From JBMYYE01 sp049609065 (lineage in GTDB: Bacteria; Pseudomonadota; Alphaproteobacteria; Rhodobacterales; Rhodobacteraceae), in NCBI GenBank assembly GCA_049609065.1, contig JBMYYE010000011.1:1-39081 (forward strand): a DNA stretch of 39,081 nucleotides. The letters are read 5' to 3'. The translations under genes and the position numbers were made by a program. How positions within the stretch are numbered: position 1 is the first letter of the stretch; the number at the start of each line of letters is the position of its first letter. Below the pieces are notes generated by a model. The model saw nothing but the letters and a program-made list of their open reading frames with translations. It did not search any database and had not been told where the DNA came from. Below are positions 32,154-39,081 of the stretch, piece by piece.

Positions 32154-33263
32154 ATGACTAATCCATCCCTACTTATTCTTGCCGGTGACGGCATTGGCCC
32201 AGAAGTTATGGGCGAAGTGACTAAAATTATTGATTGGTTTGGTGAGAAACGCGATCTGAAATTTGACGTATCCCACGATCTCGTTGGCGGGGCGGCTTAT
32301 GACAAACACGGCACACCGCTGCATGATGACACAATGGCCAAAGCTCAAGCGGCCGATGCTGTTTTGCTCGGTGCGGTAGGTGGCCCTGCATATGACGACC
32401 TCGATTTTGCGGTAAAACCTGAACGTGGTCTTTTGCGCCTTCGTAAGGAAATGGATCTGTATTCTAACCTGCGCCCTGCGCAGTGTTTTGACGCGCTTGC
32501 GGATTTCTCATCACTGAAGAAAGACATCGTTGCGGGTCTTGATATCATGATCGTACGTGAATTGACGTCCGGGTCTTATTTTGGTGAACCACGTGGGATT
32601 TTTGATCTCGAAGGTGGCGGACGTGAAGGCATCAACACCCAACGCTACACCACGGATGAAATTCGCCGTGTTGCACGGTCTGCCTTTGAATTGGCAAAAC
32701 GTCGCAACAACCGCGTTGTGTCCATGGAAAAAGCCAATGTTATGGAATCTGGTATTCTTTGGCGCGAAGAAGTGATCTGGGTGCATGAAAACGAATACCC
32801 AGAGGTTGAGCTGTCGCACATGTACGCAGATAACGGCGCGATGCAATTGGTGCGTGCGCCAAAGCAATTTGATGTGATCGTGACGGATAACCTCTTTGGT
32901 GATATCTTGTCGGATTGTGCGGCGATGTTGACGGGGTCGTTGGGTATGTTGCCGTCTGCGTCTCTTGGTGCGCCCATGGAAAATGGCCGCCCCAAAGCGC
33001 TCTATGAGCCGGTACACGGGTCTGCGCCAGATATCGCAGGGGAAGGTAAGGCCAACCCATCTGCCTGTATTTTGAGCTTTGCGATGGCGCTTCGCTATTC
33101 ATTTGATCAAGGCGAAGAGGCCGCACGCCTTGAGACTGCTGTTGAAAAAGTGCTCGCTGATGGTGTGCGCACGGCTGACTTGATGCAAGCAGATGGGGAT
33201 GCGCCTGTATCCACATCAGAAATGGGTGATGCGATTATTGCCGCACTTGACGCGTCCCTATAA
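32154..33263 (+). CDS. leuB: 3-isopropylmalate dehydrogenase
   Basis: A 369-residue NAD-dependent decarboxylating dehydrogenase that turns 3-isopropylmalate into 2-oxoisocaproate, the third step of leucine synthesis. Family blocks are LILAGDGIGPEVMGEV at the start, LLRLRKEMDLYSNLRPA, VRELTSGSYFGEPRG, the NLFGDILSD metal/substrate aspartates, and EPVHGSAPDIAGEGKANP. Start choice: AAAGGACG lies seven bases before this ATG. Two upstream in-frame starts (32133, 32136) would add six or seven residues absent from the family. A terminator follows at 33286. It lies 98 bases after the membrane protein gene. Confidence 0.98.
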   Translation: MTNPSLLILAGDGIGPEVMGEVTKIIDWFGEKRDLKFDVSHDLVGGAAYDKHGTPLHDDTMAKAQAADAVLLGAVGGPAYDDLDFAVKPERGLLRLRKEMDLYSNLRPAQCFDALADFSSLKKDIVAGLDIMIVRELTSGSYFGEPRGIFDLEGGGREGINTQRYTTDEIRRVARSAFELAKRRNNRVVSMEKANVMESGILWREEVIWVHENEYPEVELSHMYADNGAMQLVRAPKQFDVIVTDNLFGDILSDCAAMLTGSLGMLPSASLGAPMENGRPKALYEPVHGSAPDIAGEGKANPSACILSFAMALRYSFDQGEEAARLETAVEKVLADGVRTADLMQADGDAPVSTSEMGDAIIAALDASL

Positions 33264-33285
33264 CGCGCGGAACACGTAATTTTAG

Positions 33286-33313
33286 AGGCCGTGCAATTTG
33301 CGCGGCCTTTTTT
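33286..33313 (+). terminator. Rho-independent terminator after leuB
   Basis: AGGCCGTGC pairs with GCGCGGCCT (one wobble) around a 5-base loop, followed by six T. It lies 23 bases past the leuB stop and may also serve the convergent hydrolase gene in the reverse direction. Confidence 0.85.
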
Positions 33314-33367
33314 GTGTGCGAAACCTAGGCGCGTGTCAAAAAGGCCCGAACCTATGGGAGGTTTAAA

Positions 33368-34309
33368 TCAGCTATAGGTCCGGAAATGGCTGAGCAGCGC
33401 GGTGATGGCGTCTTCTCTCAGGGCGGGCGTTTCAATGAGCGTTTCATGTCGCGCGGCATCCAACATTTTAAGCGACGCATTGTCCCATTTTTCCGATAGG
33501 ATTTTTATGGGGGCGGGATCGACGATGTCCTCATCTGTGCCCAACAATGTGAGGATCGGCTTTGGTGGCTTATCCCAAGTGAGGAAGGCTGCGCATTCGG
33601 TTAGGGCCTCGTAAAGCCAGCTTAAGGATGGGCCTGCAAGTCCCAGCTCAGGATGCGCGGTGATTTGTGAGCGGACAAAATCAAACATCTCACGATCACT
33701 GGTGAGCGTGTTTTCTGCAAAATCGACATCCAAAATATAGGGTGCGGGATCTGATCCGGGCGCGCGTTTTTTGCTAAAGCCCAATAGTTTTGAGAGCCGC
33801 GAAAGAGACCACCCTGAAATACGGGTCAACCGTGGGAGGCCAATCCCCCACATCGGTGCGCTGAAACCTGCGGCTTGAACGGGGAGTCCTTCGTTGAGGG
33901 CGCGAAGCCCAATGGCGCCGCCCATAGAATGTCCGATGAGATAATAGGGTTTCGGAAGATCCAGATCGTCCAAAGCTTGCATAACTGCGGCCACATCGCG
34001 TTGGTAATCTACAAAATGGCCGACATGCCCGATGAGCGGATCGTCCATGAGGCGATCAGCGATGCCTTGGCCGCGCCAATCAACGGCAATCATCGCGTAT
34101 CCGTCTTTGCCAACACGATCTGCCAGCGGGGCGTATTTTTCGATATATTCGGTGCGCCCAGGGAACATCAAAATGGTTCCTTGGGCGGTTTTGGGTACTT
34201 GGGGCCAAACGCCCAAGCGAATGCGCACGCCATCATTTGTCGTCAGCCAATAGGCGTCCGCCGTGGCGGGGCTGTTGGTAATGTCGTCAAAATAGGGTGC
34301 GCGTTCCAT
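33368..34309 (-). CDS. Alpha/beta hydrolase, lysophospholipase (PldB)-like
   Basis: A 313-residue alpha/beta-hydrolase of the serine-aminopeptidase/lysophospholipase L2 group. The nucleophile elbow is GHSMGG (about residue 128), an upstream FPGRTEYIEKYAPLADRV block is typical of monoacylglycerol lipase-like enzymes, the acid is in LGTDEDIVDP and the histidine in ARHETL. No signal peptide is seen, so it is probably cytoplasmic. It would cleave an ester such as a lysophospholipid or monoacylglycerol; the exact substrate is not determinable. Its start codon directly abuts the stop of the SCP2 gene, so the two are one transcript from the promoter at about 34640. Confidence 0.88.
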   Translation of the reverse strand: MERAPYFDDITNSPATADAYWLTTNDGVRIRLGVWPQVPKTAQGTILMFPGRTEYIEKYAPLADRVGKDGYAMIAVDWRGQGIADRLMDDPLIGHVGHFVDYQRDVAAVMQALDDLDLPKPYYLIGHSMGGAIGLRALNEGLPVQAAGFSAPMWGIGLPRLTRISGWSLSRLSKLLGFSKKRAPGSDPAPYILDVDFAENTLTSDREMFDFVRSQITAHPELGLAGPSLSWLYEALTECAAFLTWDKPPKPILTLLGTDEDIVDPAPIKILSEKWDNASLKMLDAARHETLIETPALREDAITALLSHFRTYS

Positions 34310-34597
34310 TTATGCGAGGATCGCGCCAAGCTTCATGGCCATACCCATGTTGCCATCAACTTTGAGCTTACCAGTCATGAAGGCAGCCGTTGGGTTCACG
34401 TCCCCGCTGAGGATGCCTTGGAATGTATCTGCGCTTGCTGTGAGCGTAACATCGGCGTCGTCGTCGCCTGCGCGTGCACCAGACGCGTCGATGATGATGC
34501 TGCCTTCGTCTTTGATTGTGAATTTGGCGGTGCCATCCATGCCATCGGTGTCTTTTTTGGAAAGGGCTTCTACGGCTGCGTTAATGATATCGCTCAT
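34310..34597 (-). CDS. SCP2 sterol-binding domain protein
   Basis: A 95-residue stand-alone SCP2 domain, a small cytoplasmic carrier that binds lipids or acyl chains. The start MSDIINAAVEAL is chosen for its CAGGAGA ribosome binding site; 13 more upstream codons lack one. Visible family parts are GTAKFTIKDEGSIIIDASG, ADVTLTASADTFQGILSGDVNPTAAFMTGKLKVDGNMGMAMKLG. It is directly followed by the PldB-like hydrolase gene with no gap. A lipid carrier coupled to a lipase-like enzyme suggests fatty acyl turnover (inference). Confidence 0.93.
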   Translation of the reverse strand: MSDIINAAVEALSKKDTDGMDGTAKFTIKDEGSIIIDASGARAGDDDADVTLTASADTFQGILSGDVNPTAAFMTGKLKVDGNMGMAMKLGAILA

Positions 34598-34635
34598 GGC
34601 GGTCTCCTGAAGTGGGGTTGTGATGGGGGTCATCA

Positions 34636-34670
34636 ATTACAGTATAAGGTTACGTTATCGTCAACGTTAT
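34636..34670 (-). promoter_or_regulatory. Candidate promoter and regulator site for SCP2-hydrolase
   Basis: On the minus strand TTGACG (34659-34664) and TGTAAT (34636-34641) are spaced 17 bases, a plausible promoter. The -35 lies within the direct repeat ACGTTAT-N5-ACGTTAT (plus strand, 34652-34670). The segment TTGACGATAACGTAA resembles the MerR-type LiuR consensus (TTGACGTTAACGTAAA-like, as I recall it), so control by an acyl-CoA/branched-chain degradation regulator is possible. Confidence 0.45.
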
Positions 34671-34700
34671 GGAAAAACAAATATACCGTAACGGCAAGCG

Positions 34701-35711
34701 CTAAAGTGCTGTTGCGTGCGTTTTATACCAGTTGGCCCATTTTTCGATCCCGTCTGCGAGAGGTGTTTGGGGTTGAAACCCCACATCGCGCCGTAAATCG
34801 GCGGTGTCTGCATAGGTGGCGATGACATCGCCTGGTTGCATTGGCATCATATTTTTTTGCGCCTCAACCCCGAGCGCATCTTCGATGGTTTTGATGAATG
34901 TCATGAGTTCTACAGGATTATGGTTGCCGATGTTGTAGATTTTATAGGGGGCGTGGCTCGATGTGGCATCTGGCGTATTGGTGTCATAATCTGGGTTCGG
35001 CGTCGCGATGTGGTCGCTTACGCGCACAGTGCCTTCGGCGATATCATCAATATAGGTGAAATCGCGGCGCATTTTCCCGTTGTTGAATACATTGATCGGG
35101 CGGCCTTCTAGGATTGCAGATGTGAAAAGCCATGGCGACATGTCGGGGCGTCCCCATGGTCCATAAACCGTAAAATACCGCAATCCTGTCGTCGGCAAGC
35201 CGTACAGGTGGCTATAGGTATGGGCCATTAATTCGTTGGCTTTTTTTGATGCCGCGTAGAGGCTCACAGGGTGATCCACCGCATCGGATGTCGAAAATGG
35301 CATATGGGTGTTTGAGCCATAGACAGACGATGAGGAGGCGTAGGTTAAATGTTCAACACCTGTATGGCGGCAGCCTTCGAGGATATTGCAAAAGCCAACA
35401 AGGTTGCTGTCGATATAGCTATGGGGGTTTTCTAGGGAATAGCGTACGCCTGCTTGTGCCGCGAGGTTGATCACCCGTTGTGGGCGCTCGGTGTTGAAAA
35501 AATCCTCCATAAATGCACGGTCGGCAATATCGCCTTCGACAAAGCGAAAGTTGCGATATGCGGCCAATTCAGCGAGCCGCGCGTGTTTTAAGGCAGGGGA
35601 ATAATAATCGTTGAGGTTGTCAATGCCGATGACATTATCACCGCGCGCGGCCAAAATTTGAACCACATGCATCCCGATAAAGCCGGCGGCTCCAGTGACC
35701 AATACCTTCAT
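34701..35711 (-). CDS. NAD-dependent epimerase, UDP-glucuronate 4-epimerase-like
   Basis: A 336-residue short-chain dehydrogenase/reductase of the extended type. The NAD site is MKVLVTGAAGFIGMH (GxxGxxG), the serine is in ASSSSVYG, and the catalytic pair is YAASK. The start of the sequence, GIDNLNDYYSPALKHARL, and the overall length match UDP-glucuronate 4-epimerases that supply UDP-galacturonate for capsule or LPS. The ATG at 35711 has GAGGA upstream, while nine further codons before it lack support. No other sugar or capsule genes are nearby, so it stands alone. The product could also be a related UDP-sugar epimerase. Confidence 0.9.
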   Translation of the reverse strand: MKVLVTGAAGFIGMHVVQILAARGDNVIGIDNLNDYYSPALKHARLAELAAYRNFRFVEGDIADRAFMEDFFNTERPQRVINLAAQAGVRYSLENPHSYIDSNLVGFCNILEGCRHTGVEHLTYASSSSVYGSNTHMPFSTSDAVDHPVSLYAASKKANELMAHTYSHLYGLPTTGLRYFTVYGPWGRPDMSPWLFTSAILEGRPINVFNNGKMRRDFTYIDDIAEGTVRVSDHIATPNPDYDTNTPDATSSHAPYKIYNIGNHNPVELMTFIKTIEDALGVEAQKNMMPMQPGDVIATYADTADLRRDVGFQPQTPLADGIEKWANWYKTHATAL

Positions 35712-35790
35712 GACATCCTCAACGGTTTGTTTTTCCATCTATATCGGCAAGCCGCCCCCCCTGACAATGCCTGACGCATGCAAGGGGTGG

Positions 35791-36483
35791 TTATTTAATT
35801 TCAAAGGTCACATGGATGCTCTGGTGAATTTCGACTTCTCCCGCGGCCATTTCCATGGGGGCACTGCCCATCCGCGCCATTGAATCTTCGTACATGGGTT
35901 GCACGGGGTGGCCGTTTGTGCGGATGGAAATCACCGGGCCGAGCGTGCCGCCTGCGGCTTCGACATATGTGGTTGCTTTGGCAATGGCATCTTGGATGGC
36001 GGCTTTACGAAGGTCAGCTTGCACATCGGTGCGTTTTGAGCTGTCAAAGCTCAGACCGTGAAATCTGTTGGCGCCATTTTGCAAAACAGCATCCAAAATG
36101 TCACCCGTTTTATGGAGATCACGTAACGTGACGGCAAGTGTGTTGGAGGCGGAATAACCAACTAGGTTTGGCTGACCAGTTGATTTGTTGTGCTGATAGC
36201 TTGGCGAAAGGTTGAGACCATGCGTCTGCATGTCTTTGGCGTCTAGGCCTGCATTTTTCAGGGCGGCGATCATATTATTATTCGCGAGTTTTAGGGCGTC
36301 AAAGGCCTCTTTGGCGGTGTCACGTTGTTCGATCACACCCATCTGCAAACGCGCAATATCCGGAACGAGCGCCACACGCGCGTCACCGGTGACTGAAATG
36401 TGTCGGGTTTGCATGTCGTCTGCATGCGCCACCGCCACCGAAAAGAGAACCGCAATAAGCGTGAAGAGATGTTTCATATTCAT
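35791..36483 (-). CDS. SIMPL domain-containing periplasmic protein
   Basis: A 230-residue exported protein. A Sec signal peptide (MKHLFTLIAVLFSVAVAHA) is followed by a SIMPL (DUF541) domain, recognised from RHISVTGDARVALVPDIARLQMGV, KDMQTHGLNLSPSY, GYSASNTLAVTLRDLHKTGDILDAVLQNGAN and the C-terminal PMEMAAGEVEIHQSIHVTFEI. Family members include BP26/OMP28 of Brucella and YggE of E. coli, linked to oxidative stress and envelope roles, and form ring-shaped oligomers. Function in this organism is unknown. It is divergent from the large gene at 36635 across a 151-base gap. Confidence 0.92.
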   Translation of the reverse strand: MNMKHLFTLIAVLFSVAVAHADDMQTRHISVTGDARVALVPDIARLQMGVIEQRDTAKEAFDALKLANNNMIAALKNAGLDAKDMQTHGLNLSPSYQHNKSTGQPNLVGYSASNTLAVTLRDLHKTGDILDAVLQNGANRFHGLSFDSSKRTDVQADLRKAAIQDAIAKATTYVEAAGGTLGPVISIRTNGHPVQPMYEDSMARMGSAPMEMAAGEVEIHQSIHVTFEIK

Positions 36484-36634
36484 TCCTTATCTATTTGTTT
36501 TTAGTCATAGACAGATTGTAATTTCTTGTATCATTTTTGACATAGATTGGTTTTCTTAGGCAAGTTCCTGCTATAAGGTTGCGAAAAAGCGCGTGTTTCT
36601 ACCACCCGCAATCGAGGAGTGATATCGGATTTCC

Positions 36635-39081
36635 ATGACGCCGAATTTTGCATTGAACTTGTCACATACGGGAATTGAATTGCTGTCGCGATCTGCGGAT
36701 GGCTGGCGTTCTGTTGGGGCTACGGATTTATCGGCACCTGATTTGGCCGAGAAAATGCAAGCGTTGATCTGGGATGCAAATAAACTGCATTCAGAGCTTA
36801 CTGTGATGGTTTCCATCCCCGAGAGCGAAGTTTTATTTACATCAATGACGGTCGCTCACCCAGAGTTTGAAGGCCAATATTATGAGATCTACGAAGGTTT
36901 ACATGGGCTGACGCCTTATCCGCCTTCGGATGTGCGGTTTGACTGGTGGCCCAATGGGGATCGCATGCAGCTTGCGGTTGTGGCGCTTGAGACATTGCAA
37001 GAGGCCGAAGGGTTTGTTTTAGGCCATGGGTTCAAGCTTGCATCTTTTGTGGCGCAAGTTGGCGATGGAATGGCGTTCTTTGGTCCCTCTATCACGCGAC
37101 CTTTGGATGTGGAACGTGAGGCGCTGTTCCCGGTATCAGTAGGCCCTGCGGAGTATCCGACGCCTGTCATTGATCCTGTGCCCGCCCCGCCGACAACGGT
37201 TGTGCCGTCTGTTGAGACAGTGCAGACACCCGCTGAGGCGGCGGATGCGCCGGTTGAGAAGAAAAACGAAGATGTTGATGCGACGCTAGAGCCCCGAACA
37301 TATTCGGATGAGCCTTCGACCAATCCAGCGCATGAACCCGTATCTCATGCTGTGGACGATCAAGACGCGGCTGACAAAACTGATCTGCCTGCAAAAGAAA
37401 AAACAAAACCTGTACCCCCAGCAGAAGAGAAACCAAAGTCACACGCGACGCCCCCCATACCAACACCGGTCAAAGATGAGGCGGTAGCCGCCACGCCAGC
37501 TTTTGTTTCGTTGCGCACGAAAGGGGAGGATACTCCTGACGTGGTCCCAAATACGGGGAGCATGGTCGGGGATATGCGCCCTCGCATCGGCTTTGGTCTG
37601 TTGGACACCACCGCCAAAGCGCCAGACGAAAAGACGCCAAAAGCAGATACGTCAAAATCTAAGACCACCAAAGCAAAGGCCGACAGCCCGAAAAAAGCTC
37701 AAAAAGCATCAAAGTCTGCTGCAAAGTTTACGGCGGCTGATGATCCTAAATCGGATGATAAACCCATCCGTGCGTCTGCGGCTTTGGAGCGTTTGAAAAA
37801 ACCACAATTTGGTGTGCCGATTAAAATGCGAGGTGCCGATGGTGCCGTGACCGCAATTGGTCGAAGAGACATCTACAAGGCCCGTTTTGCAAAAGCAAAA
37901 TTAGCAGCACGTGCAAGTGCGGCGTCCCTTATGGTGGCGGCGGAGCGCGCAAAGTCATCGCCACATGTTGCGCGCGCGGCTGCCCTCCCGCGGATTGTTT
38001 GGGGCATCTTGTTGCTGCTCCTTTTTGTGGTGTTGCTCGTGGCGTGGATTCGCGGCGATTCTGATGAGCTCACGCAAGCGGAAGCTTCATTTGAAGAGCT
38101 TGATGTCATTAATGAGCCACAGAGTGTGGAAGAAATCGCCAGCGGCTTGGAAGAAGAGGCACCCGAAGCCCCGTCTGAGTATGATGTTGAGATCGCTACA
38201 CAAATTTCGGTGGATGAGGCAATAGACCTCTATGACAAAACAGGCATTTGGCAACGCGCGAGTGATGCTTACACGCCTGAAGGGTTCACAGATGTCGCGG
38301 ACATGACATGGGCGTCCATTGACCCTGATGCGGTTGATTTTGACGCCCTGGCGCTTCCTGAGTTTGATGCTGGATACTACGCGCCCTTAGGGCGCCAACG
38401 TTTGCCCCAAATTGGGGAACCCGCGGCTGCGCCAGATGAAAATGGTATCGTGGTGGCGACAAAGTACGGGGTTCTAACGCCTGAAGGGGTTAAAGTATTT
38501 GCCGGAAATCCCGTGAAAACGCCACGCCGCCGTGTGGATGTCCTTGGCGAAGATCGAATTTTGGACCCTGCGCTTCTACGTCTTAAAAGCAAGCGGCCAA
38601 AGCGGCGACCTTCTGATCTGGTTGAAGATGTTGAACGCGCGGTGCAAGGTGGGATTACCACGGCTGAACTGGGGCGTATTCGACCAAAGCGTCGCCCGCC
38701 AAGCGCACAAAAACCCATTGAGCCCGAACAGCCGATTGTCGTCGCAGAGCCGCGCAAGGTGAAAACCATACGCCCTCAAAGGCGGCCGGCTGATTTTGCA
38801 AAACGCGTCGCGCGTTTGAAGGCATCGTCTAAGAAATCCACATCCGTTGCGGCGGTGCCCGCGTCACAATCCGTAAGCCCACGTATTCCGTCACGATCTT
38901 CAGTTGCGAAAGCGGCAACTCAGAAAAACGTATTCGCACTGAATAAAGTGAGCCTCATTGGCGTTTATGGCACGCCCAAGAAACGTCATGCCCGTGTGCG
39001 GCTAAAATCGGGGCGCTTTGTGAAAGTACGGGTTGGGGATCGTGTCGATGGGGGCAAAGTTGCCGCGATTGGACGTTCTGA
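36635..39081 (+). CDS. Large single-pass membrane protein with GspC/PilP-like C-terminus (3' truncated)
   Basis: An open frame of 815 codons that runs off the window end. The order is: an N-terminal globular part (about 1-165) with WWPNGDRMQLAVVALETLQEAEGF, loosely resembling pilus-assembly ATPase-like (PilM) proteins; a long Pro/Ala/Lys/Asp-rich disordered part (about 175-440); one membrane segment (about 452-475, IVWGILLLLLFVVLLVAW); an acidic part; three RPxxRP boxes (RPKRRPSDL, RPKRRPPS, RPQRRPADF); and a C-terminal VSLIGVYGTPKKRHARVRL plus GRFVKVRVGDRVDGGKVAAIG, which looks like the HR domain of GspC/PilP. A GAGGAG lies 15 bases before the ATG. This looks like an order-specific envelope or secretion factor. 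The function is unproven. Confidence 0.75.
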   Translation, partial: MTPNFALNLSHTGIELLSRSADGWRSVGATDLSAPDLAEKMQALIWDANKLHSELTVMVSIPESEVLFTSMTVAHPEFEGQYYEIYEGLHGLTPYPPSDVRFDWWPNGDRMQLAVVALETLQEAEGFVLGHGFKLASFVAQVGDGMAFFGPSITRPLDVEREALFPVSVGPAEYPTPVIDPVPAPPTTVVPSVETVQTPAEAADAPVEKKNEDVDATLEPRTYSDEPSTNPAHEPVSHAVDDQDAADKTDLPAKEKTKPVPPAEEKPKSHATPPIPTPVKDEAVAATPAFVSLRTKGEDTPDVVPNTGSMVGDMRPRIGFGLLDTTAKAPDEKTPKADTSKSKTTKAKADSPKKAQKASKSAAKFTAADDPKSDDKPIRASAALERLKKPQFGVPIKMRGADGAVTAIGRRDIYKARFAKAKLAARASAASLMVAAERAKSSPHVARAAALPRIVWGILLLLLFVVLLVAWIRGDSDELTQAEASFEELDVINEPQSVEEIASGLEEEAPEAPSEYDVEIATQISVDEAIDLYDKTGIWQRASDAYTPEGFTDVADMTWASIDPDAVDFDALALPEFDAGYYAPLGRQRLPQIGEPAAAPDENGIVVATKYGVLTPEGVKVFAGNPVKTPRRRVDVLGEDRILDPALLRLKSKRPKRRPSDLVEDVERAVQGGITTAELGRIRPKRRPPSAQKPIEPEQPIVVAEPRKVKTIRPQRRPADFAKRVARLKASSKKSTSVAAVPASQSVSPRIPSRSSVAKAATQKNVFALNKVSLIGVYGTPKKRHARVRLKSGRFVKVRVGDRVDGGKVAAIGRS

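Noticed and set aside
33875..34825. A 316-codon plus-strand frame across hydrolase, SCP2 and epimerase genes
   Set aside because: It runs antisense to three well-supported genes and shows no recognisable domain.
1..39081. CRISPR array, tRNA/rRNA genes, insertion sequences, integrase or prophage
   Set aside because: No regularly spaced repeats, cloverleaf-type sequences, transposase or integrase motifs were seen in any region.

Overview
The window is a 39 kb piece of an alphaproteobacterial chromosome, almost certainly Rhodobacterales (Roseobacter group). The basis is gene content and order: clpX / NDUFA12-like complex I subunit / mlaD / DUF2155 / aat / accC / accB, a ScfR-type regulator next to a receiver-only response regulator and a symporter-histidine kinase, and an H-NOX-like / diguanylate cyclase pair. 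These arrangements are familiar from that order. Base composition is moderate, by eye a little over 50% GC. I cannot name the genus. No rRNA, tRNA, CRISPR array, insertion sequence or prophage gene was seen, and no gap between genes exceeds about 300 bases.

Layout. (1) 1-4409 is housekeeping: the clpX 3' end, a complex I accessory subunit, mlaD, a DUF2155 protein, then aat and accBC on the minus strand. (2) 4634-7417 holds an acyl-CoA ligase, a LysE-type exporter that may be a small accessory insertion, and an unrecognised small gene. (3) 7593-20857 looks like an acetate or short-chain carboxylate module: acs, a complete branched-chain-amino-acid-type ABC transporter (binding protein, two permeases, two ATPases), a divergent ScfR/RamB-family regulator, a receiver-only response regulator, a small membrane protein, a CrbS/CbrA-like sodium:solute symporter-histidine kinase, and an orphan FliM/FliN-like protein. 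(4) 20849-26950 is the most unusual part. A 1067-residue cytoplasmic reductive dehalogenase carries its own flavin/2Fe-2S reductase and lies behind a MarR regulator whose start codon touches a perfect 19-bp palindrome. Divergent from it are a HAD phosphatase and an MttB-family corrinoid methyltransferase without pyrrolysine. (5) 27100-28730 is an H-NOX-fold protein overlapping a diguanylate cyclase gene. The H-NOX copy appears to have lost both the proximal histidine and the YxSxR heme motif. (6) 28932-33263 is leucine biosynthesis, leuC-leuD, a membrane protein, leuB. (7) 33368-39081 holds a PldB-like hydrolase with an SCP2 protein, a UDP-glucuronate-4-epimerase-like enzyme, a SIMPL protein, and the first 815 codons of a large single-pass membrane protein with a GspC/PilP-like C-terminus.

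How it may work together. The acs and liv genes with their three regulatory neighbours suggest sensing, import and activation of acetate-like acids. The MarR-rdhA unit and the neighbouring MttB enzyme are both expected to use corrinoid, which hints at B12-dependent use of halogenated and methylated marine compounds. The H-NOX/diguanylate cyclase pair is a candidate c-di-GMP switch whose input may not be classical heme-NO. These links are inferences from position and family.
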